Shown: positions 1-9,225, counted from the first letter of the stretch. The stretch is DNA of 64,000 nucleotides from a bacterium (GCA_017538365.1 JAFYIZ010000004.1:39765-103764); one strand, 5' to 3'. The notes: generated by a model not told the origin, from the letters alone. A program made the numbers and translations.

Positions 1-1493
1 ACGAAAATGCGGCATCTGCGGCATCTTCAGATTCTGATAAAAACGATAAAAACAATACTTCTACGGATTCAGATCAGGAGCTTACCGATGATGGAGAAAA
101 TAATGAAAAACCTTGCGAAGAGGAAAATCCCTGTGAAGAAATTCCTCATTCAACCGGTGAATGCCGCATAAAAGACGAAGATTTCATCTGCGGTTGTGAA
201 GAAAACTATACATGGAACGGTGAATTCTGCATGGCATATTCCCGTCCAGCAAAATGCGTTGGACTTCCAGAAAACGCAGAGTGGAACAGCGTTTCGGAAA
301 TCATTCAGGTCTGGAACGGTAAAAAATGGATTCCGTCAAAAGAAGCAAATTACTGCGAAAACGAAAGTGAAAGCGAATGCTGCTTCAAATGTGAAGAAAA
401 TCATTATTGGTTCGATTCCAACTGTCTTCCCGCATGTTCTTCAACAAGCACAACTCCGTGTATTGATTTGAACACAGAACTGATCTGGTCGGCAAAATCG
501 GAAAATACAATGCACTGGAACGACACTTTTGAATATTGTGCAAATCTCAATGAAGGCGGGTTCGACGATTGGAAGCTTCCGAGCATAAATGTGCTTAACA
601 CTCTCATCAGAAACTGCGATTCAACTGACGGTTGCGAAGGAAATACCGATGGACTTTACAGTGAATTCGGTGAAATCAGCGTTCTATGGTCTTCCAATTC
701 GGTCGATTCGAACAATGCTGTAGGAGTCAATTTTCTTGACGGAAGCACAGTTACAAAAAGTACGGACAACTCTTTCTATGTCCGTTGCGTCCGCGGAAAC
801 CTCTCTACAAGAACAGTCAAATGCAAACTGGATCAGGAAAACGCCGAAATAAACAGATTCACAAAAATAGAACAGACTTGGGATTGGAACGATATGTGGG
901 TTCCGTCAAACATCGCAGTATTCAACAACGAATCCAAAGAGGGTGAATGCCGCTTCAAATGCAATGAAAATTACGGTTGGGACGGTAAAAACTGTATAAA
1001 TACCTGCAAAAACAACGAAACAGAATCGTTTCCATGCATAGATCCCGAAACTAAACTTGTGTGGGCAACACCGAAACTTGGAAAGTACCGCGGATCTGAA
1101 GCTAAAACTTACTGTGAAAAACTGACAGAAAATGATTTTGACGACTGGTATTTGCCAAATATAAGTGAACTTCGCACTTTGATAATCAACTGTTCGAAAA
1201 CAGTAACCGGTGGAACTTGTTCCGTTTCTTCAAACTGTCTGTACAAAAACAGTACCTGCTACAGCTACAACAGCTGTGTCTGCGATAAAAATGAAACTGT
1301 CAACGGCTATTACAGCAAATTGGGCGAAGGAGGTATCTTCTGGAGTTCAAACTACACAAATAATGACGATACTTATTCTTGGTGTATAGATTTCCAAAAT
1401 GGCGAGATCGGATACACTGACAACGACAACAGCATACTTGAAAGCAACAAAAATACTTACCATAATGTTCAGTGCGTCAGAAGCATTAAATAA
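1..1493 (+). CDS. DUF1566-domain Cys-rich surface protein, 5' truncated
   Basis: The frame is already open at base 3 and ends at the TAA at 1491-1493, so start and signal peptide lie left of the window. The first ~50 codons form an Asp/Ser/Asn/Lys-rich linker like the one that follows the lipid-anchored Cys in other lipoproteins here. Cys-rich EGF-like stretches follow (about 140-235, 340-440, 930-1020). Two DUF1566 domains lie at about 459-800 and 1030-1485; each opens with PCID, carries a DDWKLP or DDWYLP signature and closes with a CVR motif. DUF1566 domains are known from surface or secreted proteins and may bind ligands, but their function is not settled. A surface lipoprotein is inferred. 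An ATG at 231 lies inside the Cys-rich region and is not the start. Confidence 0.8.
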   Translation, partial: ENAASAASSDSDKNDKNNTSTDSDQELTDDGENNEKPCEEENPCEEIPHSTGECRIKDEDFICGCEENYTWNGEFCMAYSRPAKCVGLPENAEWNSVSEIIQVWNGKKWIPSKEANYCENESESECCFKCEENHYWFDSNCLPACSSTSTTPCIDLNTELIWSAKSENTMHWNDTFEYCANLNEGGFDDWKLPSINVLNTLIRNCDSTDGCEGNTDGLYSEFGEISVLWSSNSVDSNNAVGVNFLDGSTVTKSTDNSFYVRCVRGNLSTRTVKCKLDQENAEINRFTKIEQTWDWNDMWVPSNIAVFNNESKEGECRFKCNENYGWDGKNCINTCKNNETESFPCIDPETKLVWATPKLGKYRGSEAKTYCEKLTENDFDDWYLPNISELRTLIINCSKTVTGGTCSVSSNCLYKNSTCYSYNSCVCDKNETVNGYYSKLGEGGIFWSSNYTNNDDTYSWCIDFQNGEIGYTDNDNSILESNKNTYHNVQCVRSIK

Positions 1494-1538
1494 CGAAATC
1501 CACTGAAAAATTACTTTCCTGCTACCAAACTCTACATA

Positions 1539-1567
1539 TTGTCAAACAGCGCCGATTCTGCTATAAA
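1539..1567 (+). promoter_or_regulatory. Predicted promoter of uvrC (TTGTCA-17-TATAAA)
   Basis: TTGTCA at 1539-1544 and TATAAA at 1562-1567 are separated by 17 bp, 24 bp upstream of the uvrC start. Matches the promoter type seen across the window. By-eye prediction. Confidence 0.4.
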
Positions 1568-1591
1568 GCATAGTCATTTTGGGAGGCAGAT

Positions 1592-3358
1592 TTGACTGAA
1601 AACATCGGTAATTCCTACATAATTGACGAGTTTTTGCTCAAAAAACTGCCTGAGACTCCCGGTGTTTACCAGTTCAAGAACAGACTCGGCAAAGTGATCT
1701 ACATCGGAAAAGCGAAGAACCTCAGAGCACGTGTTTCGCAGTATATTCTGGGAACCGATAGCCGCCAGATGGTCGCAACGCTCATGAAAAACGCGGGAAG
1801 CGTCGAAATAATAATGACAAATTCAGAGACAGAGGCGCTGGTTTTAGAGAATCTCCTCATAAAAAACAGGCAGCCGATGTTCAACATCAACCTGAAGGAT
1901 GACAAGACCTATCCTTATCTCGCAGTGACCGACGAAGAGTGGCCGCGCCTCATCACGACAAGGCGTCTCACAAAAAAACTGAAGTCTTTCAGAGGTCCTT
2001 TCACCCAAGTGAACCTTCTTAATTCGCTGAGACAGCTGATTCAGACGCTCTACCCTCTAAAATACTGCTCAGACCGTCATCCGAAAGGGTGCATCAACTC
2101 ACAAATCGGCTTGTGCCCCGCTCCGTGCAGAAAAGACACAGACAAAGAGGCTTATGCCGAAAACGTCAAAAACACAATTGAAGCGCTTCAGGGCAAGAAA
2201 TGGAACGAAATAGAATCACTGATAAAAGAGCGTATAGACTCAAGCGTGAAAGTTCTGGATTTTGAAAAAGCTGCCAAGCTGCGCGATCTCCTCACACTTC
2301 TGCCAGACATCAGACGGAAGTACAGCGTCGAGTTTTCGGGAAGCGGCGCAGAGGATTATTTCTGTTTCAAAAGAGAGGGGGACACCCTTTTCGCAGCGGC
2401 GGCGCGTTACAGTGAAGGAAAGCTGATGACGCTCAAATCATATTCGGCGTCGGGAATATTCGAGGAAATGTCAAGCTGGACCGCGACTTTCCTCACCTCG
2501 TTCTATTCAGGAAAAGAGACGCCCGACAAAATTTTTCTCTACCCAGAAACGCTCACGAAAGATGAAATTTCGGCGATACTGCAGCGCAAGATCAGAAAAA
2601 CAGGGCCATCCGGCGGCGAGATTCTCAAAATGCTGCAGACCAATATCGAGCAGAACATGCGCGTTTTCTTCAACGACTCCGAAAAGACTAACAAGGCGCT
2701 TTCAGTCATCTCGAAATTTCTCAAAACGCCCGTTTCTTCGATACTCTGCCTCGATATTTCAACACTTTACGGCGAATACAACGTCGCAGGCGCAGTGTGG
2801 TGGAAAAACGGAAAATTCGATAAGAAAAAATACCGGAAATACAAAATAAAAACGGTCATTGGAGTCGATGATTTCGGCAGTCTGCGCGAAGTCGCGGCTC
2901 GTCTGCTCAAGCGCTGGCAGGAAAATTCGCTTGAAAAACCGACGCTATTGCTTATTGACGGCGGCGAGGGTCAGGTTTCATCGGTAAATTCGGTGATTAA
3001 GGGCTTCGTACCGGTCGCAGGAATCATCAAAGACCGCCACAACGTGAAAGGAATGGAACTCTTGATTGACGGTAAAGGAAACGAACTCGTGCTTCAGAAC
3101 ACCGCTTTTGCAGTCGTTTTGAAAACCATCAGAAACGAGACCCACCGCTTTTCGATAACTTTCAACAGGGAGCTTCGCAAAGGAAAACTCGAACTCCCAT
3201 TCTCAAAAATCAAAGGGATCGGCAGAGCCCGCGAGAATGCACTTCTTGAAAAATTCCGCACGATTGCTGCAATAAAAAAAGCAACCGTTCAGGAATTGAC
3301 CGAAATTCCCGGAATCACTGAAGATTTGGCGGAAGAGATCCTCAAATCGCTTGAATAG
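1592..3358 (+). CDS. uvrC: UvrABC excinuclease subunit C
   Basis: UvrC makes both incisions around a DNA lesion in nucleotide excision repair, acting on the UvrB-DNA complex. The 588-residue protein has the GIY-YIG nuclease at the N terminus (GVY 24-26, YIG 37-39), a Cys-bearing segment (CINSQIGLCPAPC), a UVR helical hairpin for UvrB contact (about 200-235), the RNase H-like second nuclease domain (CLDIS about 385, LLLIDGGEGQ about 455) and C-terminal helix-hairpin-helix motifs. The start is TTG at 1592, with GGGAGG at 1581-1586 five bases upstream. The gene converges on mfd with 12 bp between stops, so transcription-coupled and general excision repair genes lie side by side. All expected domains are intact. 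Confidence 0.96.
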   Translation: MTENIGNSYIIDEFLLKKLPETPGVYQFKNRLGKVIYIGKAKNLRARVSQYILGTDSRQMVATLMKNAGSVEIIMTNSETEALVLENLLIKNRQPMFNINLKDDKTYPYLAVTDEEWPRLITTRRLTKKLKSFRGPFTQVNLLNSLRQLIQTLYPLKYCSDRHPKGCINSQIGLCPAPCRKDTDKEAYAENVKNTIEALQGKKWNEIESLIKERIDSSVKVLDFEKAAKLRDLLTLLPDIRRKYSVEFSGSGAEDYFCFKREGDTLFAAAARYSEGKLMTLKSYSASGIFEEMSSWTATFLTSFYSGKETPDKIFLYPETLTKDEISAILQRKIRKTGPSGGEILKMLQTNIEQNMRVFFNDSEKTNKALSVISKFLKTPVSSILCLDISTLYGEYNVAGAVWWKNGKFDKKKYRKYKIKTVIGVDDFGSLREVAARLLKRWQENSLEKPTLLLIDGGEGQVSSVNSVIKGFVPVAGIIKDRHNVKGMELLIDGKGNELVLQNTAFAVVLKTIRNETHRFSITFNRELRKGKLELPFSKIKGIGRARENALLEKFRTIAAIKKATVQELTEIPGITEDLAEEILKSLE

Positions 3359-3370
3359 CCTCTGGAAAAA

Positions 3371-6300
3371 TCAGCAGATTTCCTTGATTTTACTAATTAT
3401 TTCTTCAATTTTCTGAATATTTTCAACTTTGAATTTTATAGAACTTTCCCCTTGGAAAGAGCCATCGTATTTGTCGAGAAATTCAAAAAGAGCATCCATA
3501 CTTTTCGGGATGAACGAGGCTCCCAGAGTGATCGTAAAATCGTGTTTACCTACTGAAATAGCAGCGGCTCCGCACTTGATCGCAAGAATTTTTATGTAAG
3601 TCAGATTTATCAGATTCTCCGTTTCTTCGGGAATTTTTCCGAACATTTCAAGAAGAGTATCTTTCACCCAGTTGAGTTCGTCAGCCGAGCGTAAGTCTGC
3701 GATTTTCCTGTAAAATCCCATTCTGACCTCAGTATCTGCAATGTAGCTTTCGGGAATATTCGCATTCAAATCGGTCGAAATCTCGAACTCGTTTTCGATG
3801 TGCGGAGTTCCGTTTTTGAGCTCGTCGATCCTGTCTTTGAGCATCTCGAGATACATATCGTAGCCCACCCCTTTGAGTTTCCCGGACTGGCTTATTCCCA
3901 AGATGTTGCCGCCGCCGCGGATGTTGAGGTCTTCCATCGCGACATCGTAGCCGTGCCCGAGCTTGTCGAAGCGCTTGATCGTAGAAAGACGGGCGTATGA
4001 TTCCTGCGTAAGATTGTTGAGATTGGGAACAAAAAGGTAAGCCTTTGCCTCTCTGTTCCAGCGCCCCACCCTGCCGCGAAGCTGGTAAAGCTGCGCCATT
4101 CCGAACATATCGGCGCGGTTGATTATTATCGTGTTGACAAGCGGAATGTCGATGCCCGATTCAATGAGCGAAGTCGCAAGAAGCAGATCGTAATCGCGGT
4201 TTACGAATGAAACCATCACTTTTTCAAGCTGCTCAGGCTCCATCTGACCGTGCGCAACAGCAATTCTGAGTCCGGGAATAAGCTGGGTGAGCCTCAGTTT
4301 TATGTCGTCAAGTCCGGCAATGCGGTTGTGGACGAAATAGACCTGCCCGTCGCGTGCAAGTTCAGAAAGAATCGCCTCTTTTATGATTTCTTCGCTGTAT
4401 TCGAGAACGAAAGTCTGGATGTTTTTTCTGTCGCTCGGCGCCGTTTTGATAAATGACGATTTTCTTATTCCCAGAAGCGACATCTGAAGCGTTCTCGGAA
4501 TAGGCGTCGCAGTCATCGAGAGGGTCGCAACATCCTTCTTCATCTCTTTGATGAGTTCTTTGTGTGTAACTCCGAAGCGGTGCTCCTCGTCAATTACCAG
4601 AAATCCGAGGTCGCGGAATTTCACATCTTTTCCGAGCAGCCTGTGAGTCCCGACGATAATGTCAACTCTGCCGTTTTCAAGGTCACGAAGCACCTGATTC
4701 TGTTTCGACTTGTCGTAAAGGCGCGAAAGCATTTCTATTCTCACAGGAAGTTTGGCAAAACGCTCTCTGAAAGTACGCAGATGCTGGAACGCAAGGACCG
4801 TTGTCGGAGCAAGGACCGCCGCCTGCCTGCCGTTTGCAACAGCTATCATACAGCCTCGCATCGCAACTTCGGTCTTGCCGAATCCCACGTCTCCGCAAAG
4901 AAGCCTGTCGGTTATCTCTCTACCCGAAAGATCGTGCTCGAGTTCATTGATGGAGCGCGCCTGATCTGGCGTTTCCCGAAACGGGAAATCCCTCAAAAAT
5001 TCACCGTAAAGCGGAGTTTCGATCTTCATCGGCTCGACACTTTCGACACTTCTCTGCGCATAAAGTTCGAGAATCTGCGCCGCTACTTTTTCGATTTCGC
5101 GCTTTACCCGTGTCATCGTCTGCTGCCAGAGCGCGGTACGTATTGAACTTATCTTCGGAAAAACGCCTTCTTCCCAGCGGTAACGGTAGATGTAGTGCAT
5201 ATTGTAAACGGGAATATAGATTTTATCGTCATTTTCGTATCTAAGAGCGAGACAGTCTGTTCCGTTCATAACTACAGTTCCTTCGTAAACTCCGATTCCG
5301 AATTTGTAATGAACGACAAGTTCGCCTGGTTTAAGAGAATTAAGTTCAAATATTCTGTTTTCAAAATTTTCTTCAGGTTTTATTTCTCTTTTTTTATTTT
5401 TTGAAACAGATAATTTGAATATATCAGATGAAAAGAAAGCTGTATCAAAATCTGGAATTGAGATTATTTCGTCTGAAGCGAACCACTCTTTTTTGTCGAC
5501 AAGAAAAACATCACCGTAATTCAGATCAAGCGGAAGCGCATCGACATTGACCATCGGGATATCGTTTTTTTCGCCGATTTCCTTTAAAACATCGATCTCA
5601 TTCGGTTTTGCAAAAATGACTAATCCGCTGTTTTCTTTATGTAATTTATTCAAGACAAACGCTGTGTCGCTTTGCAGCTTTACCGGAACAGCTTTGTGAG
5701 TCACTGGAAATTTTTTTATTGATTCAGCCGAAGAAAAGAAGGAACTTACTTCAAAATCAAACTCTCTCGATTCATCGGAAAAACAGCTTTTTATTTCAAA
5801 CGGAATAAAATGTCCTTCTTCAACTCTTTTTTTTCTTTCCGTATCAATTTTTTCAAAATCATCTGCGACATAAGTTTCAGCTTTTAACTTTTCGAATCTT
5901 ACTGTTTTCGCTCTTAAACGCGAATAGAGAGTTCCGTTTCCGGCAATCAGCGGAAAAATATCCCATTTCGGTAATCCGCCTGATGAAACAAGCTCTTCTG
6001 TCTCGATTATCTGCTGCATCGAAAGCCCTTCAGCTTTCTCCTCAAGCACTTTCTGCCAGTCGCTGCGCAGAATTTCGGGAAACATGAGCTGCGGAACACT
6101 GACTTCATCCAGAGGTCTTCCGTTACGCTGGTTTGAAAGCCAGAAAAGCGAAATATTTTCGAGCTCTTCATCGAAAAATTCGAGACGTGCACCCTTTCCG
6201 GCGACAAAAATTCCGATATCGACGATGTCGCCTCTAACCGCGAATTCTCCGGCATCGCGCACTATCTGAACCTTTCTGTAACCGAGTTCCGTCAAAGACC

Positions 6301-6646
6301 TGATGACATCACTGATTCTGTAGTAAGAGTTCTTTTTGAAGACTAGTTCCGCGGAATTATCCGGCAGAAAAAGCCTTCCGCCGAGCGGAGTCGTCACGAT
6401 GACATCAGGATTTGCAGACATTTCGGCATACGCCTTCTGCGCGTCCCGCTCTTCGCCGCTCCTTTCAAGCAGCAGAAACTGCGGTGCAAAAAGAAGTGTT
6501 TTGAGCCGGAAGGCACTAAGCGCCGAAACAAGAACCGAAGCATCTCTGAAATTCGGCATTTCAACTATCAACCTGCCGTATTTATTGAACAAATCTACGG
6601 TTATTATTGGGAAAGCATCAGGGGAAGTTTCGATAAATTCAGCCAT
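3371..6646 (-). CDS. mfd: Transcription-repair coupling factor Mfd
   Basis: Mfd removes RNA polymerase stalled at lesions and recruits UvrA. The 1091-residue protein has the expected order: UvrB-like N-terminal region, CarD/RID domain that binds RNA polymerase (LKPGELVVHYKFG, about residue 437), helicase motor with Walker A GDVGFGKTE (about 585) and DEEH box (about 685), RGRVGR motif, and the C-terminal TRCF domain. The frame stays open upstream to an ATG at 6802, but those 52 residues are translated palindromic repeat and lie upstream of the predicted promoter (-10 at 6676-6681). The ATG at 6646, with GAGG six bases before it, begins MAEFIETSP and is the better start. Confidence 0.96.
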   Translation of the reverse strand: MAEFIETSPDAFPIITVDLFNKYGRLIVEMPNFRDASVLVSALSAFRLKTLLFAPQFLLLERSGEERDAQKAYAEMSANPDVIVTTPLGGRLFLPDNSAELVFKKNSYYRISDVIRSLTELGYRKVQIVRDAGEFAVRGDIVDIGIFVAGKGARLEFFDEELENISLFWLSNQRNGRPLDEVSVPQLMFPEILRSDWQKVLEEKAEGLSMQQIIETEELVSSGGLPKWDIFPLIAGNGTLYSRLRAKTVRFEKLKAETYVADDFEKIDTERKKRVEEGHFIPFEIKSCFSDESREFDFEVSSFFSSAESIKKFPVTHKAVPVKLQSDTAFVLNKLHKENSGLVIFAKPNEIDVLKEIGEKNDIPMVNVDALPLDLNYGDVFLVDKKEWFASDEIISIPDFDTAFFSSDIFKLSVSKNKKREIKPEENFENRIFELNSLKPGELVVHYKFGIGVYEGTVVMNGTDCLALRYENDDKIYIPVYNMHYIYRYRWEEGVFPKISSIRTALWQQTMTRVKREIEKVAAQILELYAQRSVESVEPMKIETPLYGEFLRDFPFRETPDQARSINELEHDLSGREITDRLLCGDVGFGKTEVAMRGCMIAVANGRQAAVLAPTTVLAFQHLRTFRERFAKLPVRIEMLSRLYDKSKQNQVLRDLENGRVDIIVGTHRLLGKDVKFRDLGFLVIDEEHRFGVTHKELIKEMKKDVATLSMTATPIPRTLQMSLLGIRKSSFIKTAPSDRKNIQTFVLEYSEEIIKEAILSELARDGQVYFVHNRIAGLDDIKLRLTQLIPGLRIAVAHGQMEPEQLEKVMVSFVNRDYDLLLATSLIESGIDIPLVNTIIINRADMFGMAQLYQLRGRVGRWNREAKAYLFVPNLNNLTQESYARLSTIKRFDKLGHGYDVAMEDLNIRGGGNILGISQSGKLKGVGYDMYLEMLKDRIDELKNGTPHIENEFEISTDLNANIPESYIADTEVRMGFYRKIADLRSADELNWVKDTLLEMFGKIPEETENLINLTYIKILAIKCGAAAISVGKHDFTITLGASFIPKSMDALFEFLDKYDGSFQGESSIKFKVENIQKIEEIISKIKEIC

Positions 6647-6675
6647 TTCAAACCTCGAAAACAATCTGGTCCGCG

Positions 6676-6703
6676 ATTTTAAGAAAAAACCGCGGAAAAA
6701 CAA
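6676..6703 (-). promoter_or_regulatory. Predicted promoter of mfd (TTGTTT-16-TAAAAT)
   Basis: On the minus strand TTGTTT (6703-6698) and TAAAAT (6681-6676) are 16 bp apart, and CGCGG follows the -10. The position supports mfd starting at 6646 rather than 6802. Confidence 0.45.
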
Positions 6704-6727
6704 CCTTTTTTCGCGCCGGATCTTAAC

Positions 6728-6820
6728 GGGATTACGGGATCCCGGAATCACGGTTGCGCGCCTTCGGGATCTCGGAATCTCGGGATTCCGTGATCCCGGC
6801 AAGCCTGGCGCGCCTGCGGT
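6728..6820. repeat. Nested palindromic repeat, copy 1
   Basis: Lies between the divergent mfd and rluD promoters. Outer stem GCGCGCC (6756-6762) pairs with GGCGCGC (6807-6813). The inner 15-mer at 6765-6779 (CGGGATCTCGGAATC) pairs with 6784-6798 at 14 of 15 positions around a TCGG loop. A further CGGGAT/ATCCCG unit lies at 6728-6750. Related copies lie near 27943 and 32835. It keeps frames open on both strands and creates spurious N-terminal extensions. Confidence 0.8.
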
Positions 6821-6828
6821 CTAAAAAA

Positions 6829-6856
6829 TTGAGTTTAAAGATATTATCAATATTAT
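6829..6856 (+). promoter_or_regulatory. Predicted promoter of rluD-like gene (TTGAGT-16-TATTAT)
   Basis: TTGAGT 6829-6834 and TATTAT 6851-6856 are separated by 16 bp, followed by AGGG and a T5 run. Any start upstream of about 6863 would not be transcribed, which supports the TTG start at 6886. Confidence 0.45.
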
Positions 6857-6885
6857 TTAGGGTCATTTTTGTTGCGAGGTCTTTT

Positions 6886-7863
6886 TTGGATATTTACGGC
6901 TGCGGCATAACTTTTTCACTTTTAAGCGATGAAAACACGAGAGTTGATTGCCTTATCGCCTCTATTTTAGGGCTTTCGAGAACACAGGTACAAAAAAACA
7001 TCCGCAATGAAAACCTCTCGGTAAACGGCAAAATTCTCACGAAAAGCAGTTCCTCGAAGTTTTCAAAAGGTGATCTTTTCGAATTCGAAGCCGATGCTCC
7101 GGAGCAGCTTTCAGCAGAGCCGGAAGACATTCCGCTCGACATAGTTTTTGAAAACGACGATTTTCTGATTGTCAACAAACCGGCCGGACTTCTCGTACAT
7201 CCGGGAAGCGGACACTCGAAAGGAACTTTATTGAACGGTTTAGTCAACTATTTGAATTTACAGGATAAATCAAAAGATAATCCGAATTTCCGTGCCGGAC
7301 TTGTCCACAGAATTGATAAAGACACAACCGGTCTTCTCGTTATTGCGAAAAACGAAAAAACTTTGACGGAACTTCAGGAAAAATTCTCGCGTCACGACAT
7401 TGTGCGCGAATACACCTGCATCGTCTGGGGAAAACTGAAAGAACCTAAAGGAACAGTCGAAACTTTTCACGGCAGAGACCCGAAAAACCGTCTCAGATTT
7501 TCTCCGAATGTCACAAACGGAAGGAAAGCGGTAACACACTACGAAGTCGTCACGGAATTCAAATACGCTTCACTGCTCAAGATCACGCTCGAAACAGGGC
7601 GTACCCACCAGATCAGAATGCACATGAACTATCTCGGGCACCCGATTTTGAACGATGAACTTTACGGAGGCTTGCGCAAATCGCCCGATCCGCTGCTCAA
7701 CAAACTTCTTGCAACTTCTGGGCGTCAGCTTCTGCACGCCGGAACTTTGGGATTTCAATTTTCAGGCAAAGATTTTATTTTCACTTCTCCGCTTCCGGAA
7801 GACATGAAAGCGGTAAAAGAATATCTGGAAAATATTTCATTCGAACATATTACAGGAGGATAA
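6886..7863 (+). CDS. rluD: RluD-family 23S rRNA pseudouridine synthase
   Basis: Isomerises uridines in 23S rRNA helix 69 or a related site; the exact target cannot be told from sequence. The 325-residue product has an N-terminal S4 RNA-binding domain (RVDCLIASILGLSRTQVQ) and the catalytic signature VHRIDKDTTGLLV with the nucleophilic Asp, followed by RTHQIRMH. The start is taken as TTG 6886 because GAGG (6876-6879) sits six bases before it and the promoter -10 is at 6851-6856; an in-frame ATG at 6754 lies in palindromic repeat upstream of the promoter. It heads a plus-strand run with the pseudo-receiver gene one base after its stop, then ruvX, yhbY and the Omp85 gene. Confidence 0.88.
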   Translation: MDIYGCGITFSLLSDENTRVDCLIASILGLSRTQVQKNIRNENLSVNGKILTKSSSSKFSKGDLFEFEADAPEQLSAEPEDIPLDIVFENDDFLIVNKPAGLLVHPGSGHSKGTLLNGLVNYLNLQDKSKDNPNFRAGLVHRIDKDTTGLLVIAKNEKTLTELQEKFSRHDIVREYTCIVWGKLKEPKGTVETFHGRDPKNRLRFSPNVTNGRKAVTHYEVVTEFKYASLLKITLETGRTHQIRMHMNYLGHPILNDELYGGLRKSPDPLLNKLLATSGRQLLHAGTLGFQFSGKDFIFTSPLPEDMKAVKEYLENISFEHITGG

Positions 7864-7864
7864 A

Positions 7865-8773
7865 ATGGCATCAAGAACAGCCCTTGTTTTGGAGACAAAC
7901 CCCGTCATCACGGAAAGGTATCTCGACTATACGCACAATTCGGACTGGCGCATAATGCTGAAAGACACTCTGAACGATTTTCTGGAAAAGCTTCAGCAGG
8001 AAAAATTCAATCTCATCGTGGCGGAAGAATCGCTACTGCCGCAGGGAATAATCCAGATGATGAAGTCGACGGGAGTTCCGTTCCTTCTCGCTACGAACAA
8101 TAAACATCCTGAGATCCCGACCTTGCCCAGAAACTTCAACCGCACGGAACTTCTGACTGTTTTCGACAGGCTCGTTCCTTATGTTCCCGAAGATCCGGAA
8201 ACAGAAGATACTACGCAGAATACCGTTGTAGATGATATTCTCTCTGGTTTAGAAGATGAAGACAATGCTTTCGAACTCACTTCAGAGGCAGTGGTAGCAG
8301 AACCGGAAAAACCGATTGAAAAAGAAAAAAAGGATGAAGCGGCAGATTCGGCAGCAGACTTCTTCAGCGACGGAGAACTTTTCGGCGATGATGACAGCGA
8401 GGTGTTTGAAACACTCAAACCGGTGATAGAGGTCTCTGAAAGTGAAAAAAACAAAACCTTTACACCTCCTTCATTTGACGACTTTTCAGAAAAAGAGAGC
8501 GATATAGACAACTTCGTAAATTCGCTTTCCCTCGAAAAAGAAGAGGAAAAACCGATTGAAACCGCTTATGAATACAGACCGGAAACAACGCAAACAACCC
8601 AAAATACGCTTCAGGACGAAGTAAAACCTGAAGAAAAAGCGGAAAAAGCAGAAATTTCCGAAGATATAATAAAGGCTGAAATATCGGCATGGCTTGAAAA
8701 GAACGCCCGCAGCATAATCAAAGAGATAGTTATCGAACAGCTCGCCTCTCTTTCCGGGAAAAACGATGATTAA
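7865..8773 (+). CDS. Degenerate receiver-domain protein with acidic linker and amphipathic C-terminal tail
   Basis: Function unknown. Residues 1-110 read like a response-regulator receiver domain (TALVLE start, LIVAEESLLP, a hydrophobic beta strand, then FNRTELL), but the phospho-acceptor Asp is replaced by Glu55 and the KPF motif by RNF, so phosphorylation is unlikely. Residues 115-265 are a long Glu/Asp/Thr-rich, low-complexity linker. The last 35 residues (EDIIKAEISAWLEKNARSI then IKEIVIEQL) form an amphipathic helix pair that resembles the tail motif of PopZ/DUF2497 and of some myxobacterial receiver proteins; this is recognition by eye. The architecture suggests a scaffold or polar hub. 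AGGAGG precedes the ATG, and it overlaps ruvX by 8 bp. Confidence 0.6.
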   Translation: MASRTALVLETNPVITERYLDYTHNSDWRIMLKDTLNDFLEKLQQEKFNLIVAEESLLPQGIIQMMKSTGVPFLLATNNKHPEIPTLPRNFNRTELLTVFDRLVPYVPEDPETEDTTQNTVVDDILSGLEDEDNAFELTSEAVVAEPEKPIEKEKKDEAADSAADFFSDGELFGDDDSEVFETLKPVIEVSESEKNKTFTPPSFDDFSEKESDIDNFVNSLSLEKEEEKPIETAYEYRPETTQTTQNTLQDEVKPEEKAEKAEISEDIIKAEISAWLEKNARSIIKEIVIEQLASLSGKNDD

Positions 8774-9224
8774 ACGGGTGGTCTCTTTGGACATAGGAAT
8801 GAAGTTCGTCGGTGTTGCAGCAACAGATCCGACATGGAATTTCCCTGTAATAATCGGCACTTTAAAAAGAAAAGATTCCATCAAAGACGATCTCGAAAGA
8901 CTCATTGAAATGCTCGATTTCGACATTGCTGCATTTGCAATCGGTTATCCTATGCAGAGCAACGGCGAGGAAGGTTCGTTCATGCCAGTGGTCAAAGGAT
9001 TCGAGCGGAGACTTAAGGAAATTTACACAGACATACCTTTTTTCGGAGTCGATGAATTTCTCTCTTCGAAAGAGGCAATCGAAATAAAAAACGTAAAAGC
9101 GAAAAACTACCGCGAAAAGAAGCGCTCAGGCGTGATTGATTCTACGGCGGCGGCCGTTATCCTCGAGAGGTTCATGGATTCGGTCGATTTCAAAAAACTG
9201 AAGGAAAATTTTAAGGAGAATTGA
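8766..9224 (+). CDS. ruvX: RuvX/YqgF-family Holliday junction resolvase-like nuclease
   Basis: YqgF/RuvX is an RNase H-fold nuclease linked to pre-16S rRNA 5'-end processing and, in some bacteria, to Holliday-junction resolution. The 152-residue protein keeps the fold's markers: VSLDIGMKFVGVA with Asp9, FAIGYPMQSNGEEG near 57-70, VDEFLSS with Glu97, and GVIDSTAAA with Asp125, so the metal site looks intact. The ATG overlaps the end of the preceding gene by 8 bp and yhbY begins one base after its stop, so the genes are surely co-transcribed. With the rRNA pseudouridine synthase and YhbY the cluster has a ribosome-maturation flavour. Confidence 0.88.
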   Translation: MIKRVVSLDIGMKFVGVAATDPTWNFPVIIGTLKRKDSIKDDLERLIEMLDFDIAAFAIGYPMQSNGEEGSFMPVVKGFERRLKEIYTDIPFFGVDEFLSSKEAIEIKNVKAKNYREKKRSGVIDSTAAAVILERFMDSVDFKKLKENFKEN

Positions 9225-9225
9225 A

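Noticed and set aside
6647-6802. 52-residue N-terminal extension of Mfd
   Set aside because: It is translated palindromic repeat, precedes the predicted promoter, and a good ribosome-binding site serves the ATG at 6646.
6754-6885. 44-residue N-terminal extension of the RluD-like protein
   Set aside because: Also derived from the repeat and upstream of the predicted -10; TTG 6886 has GAGG at the right distance.
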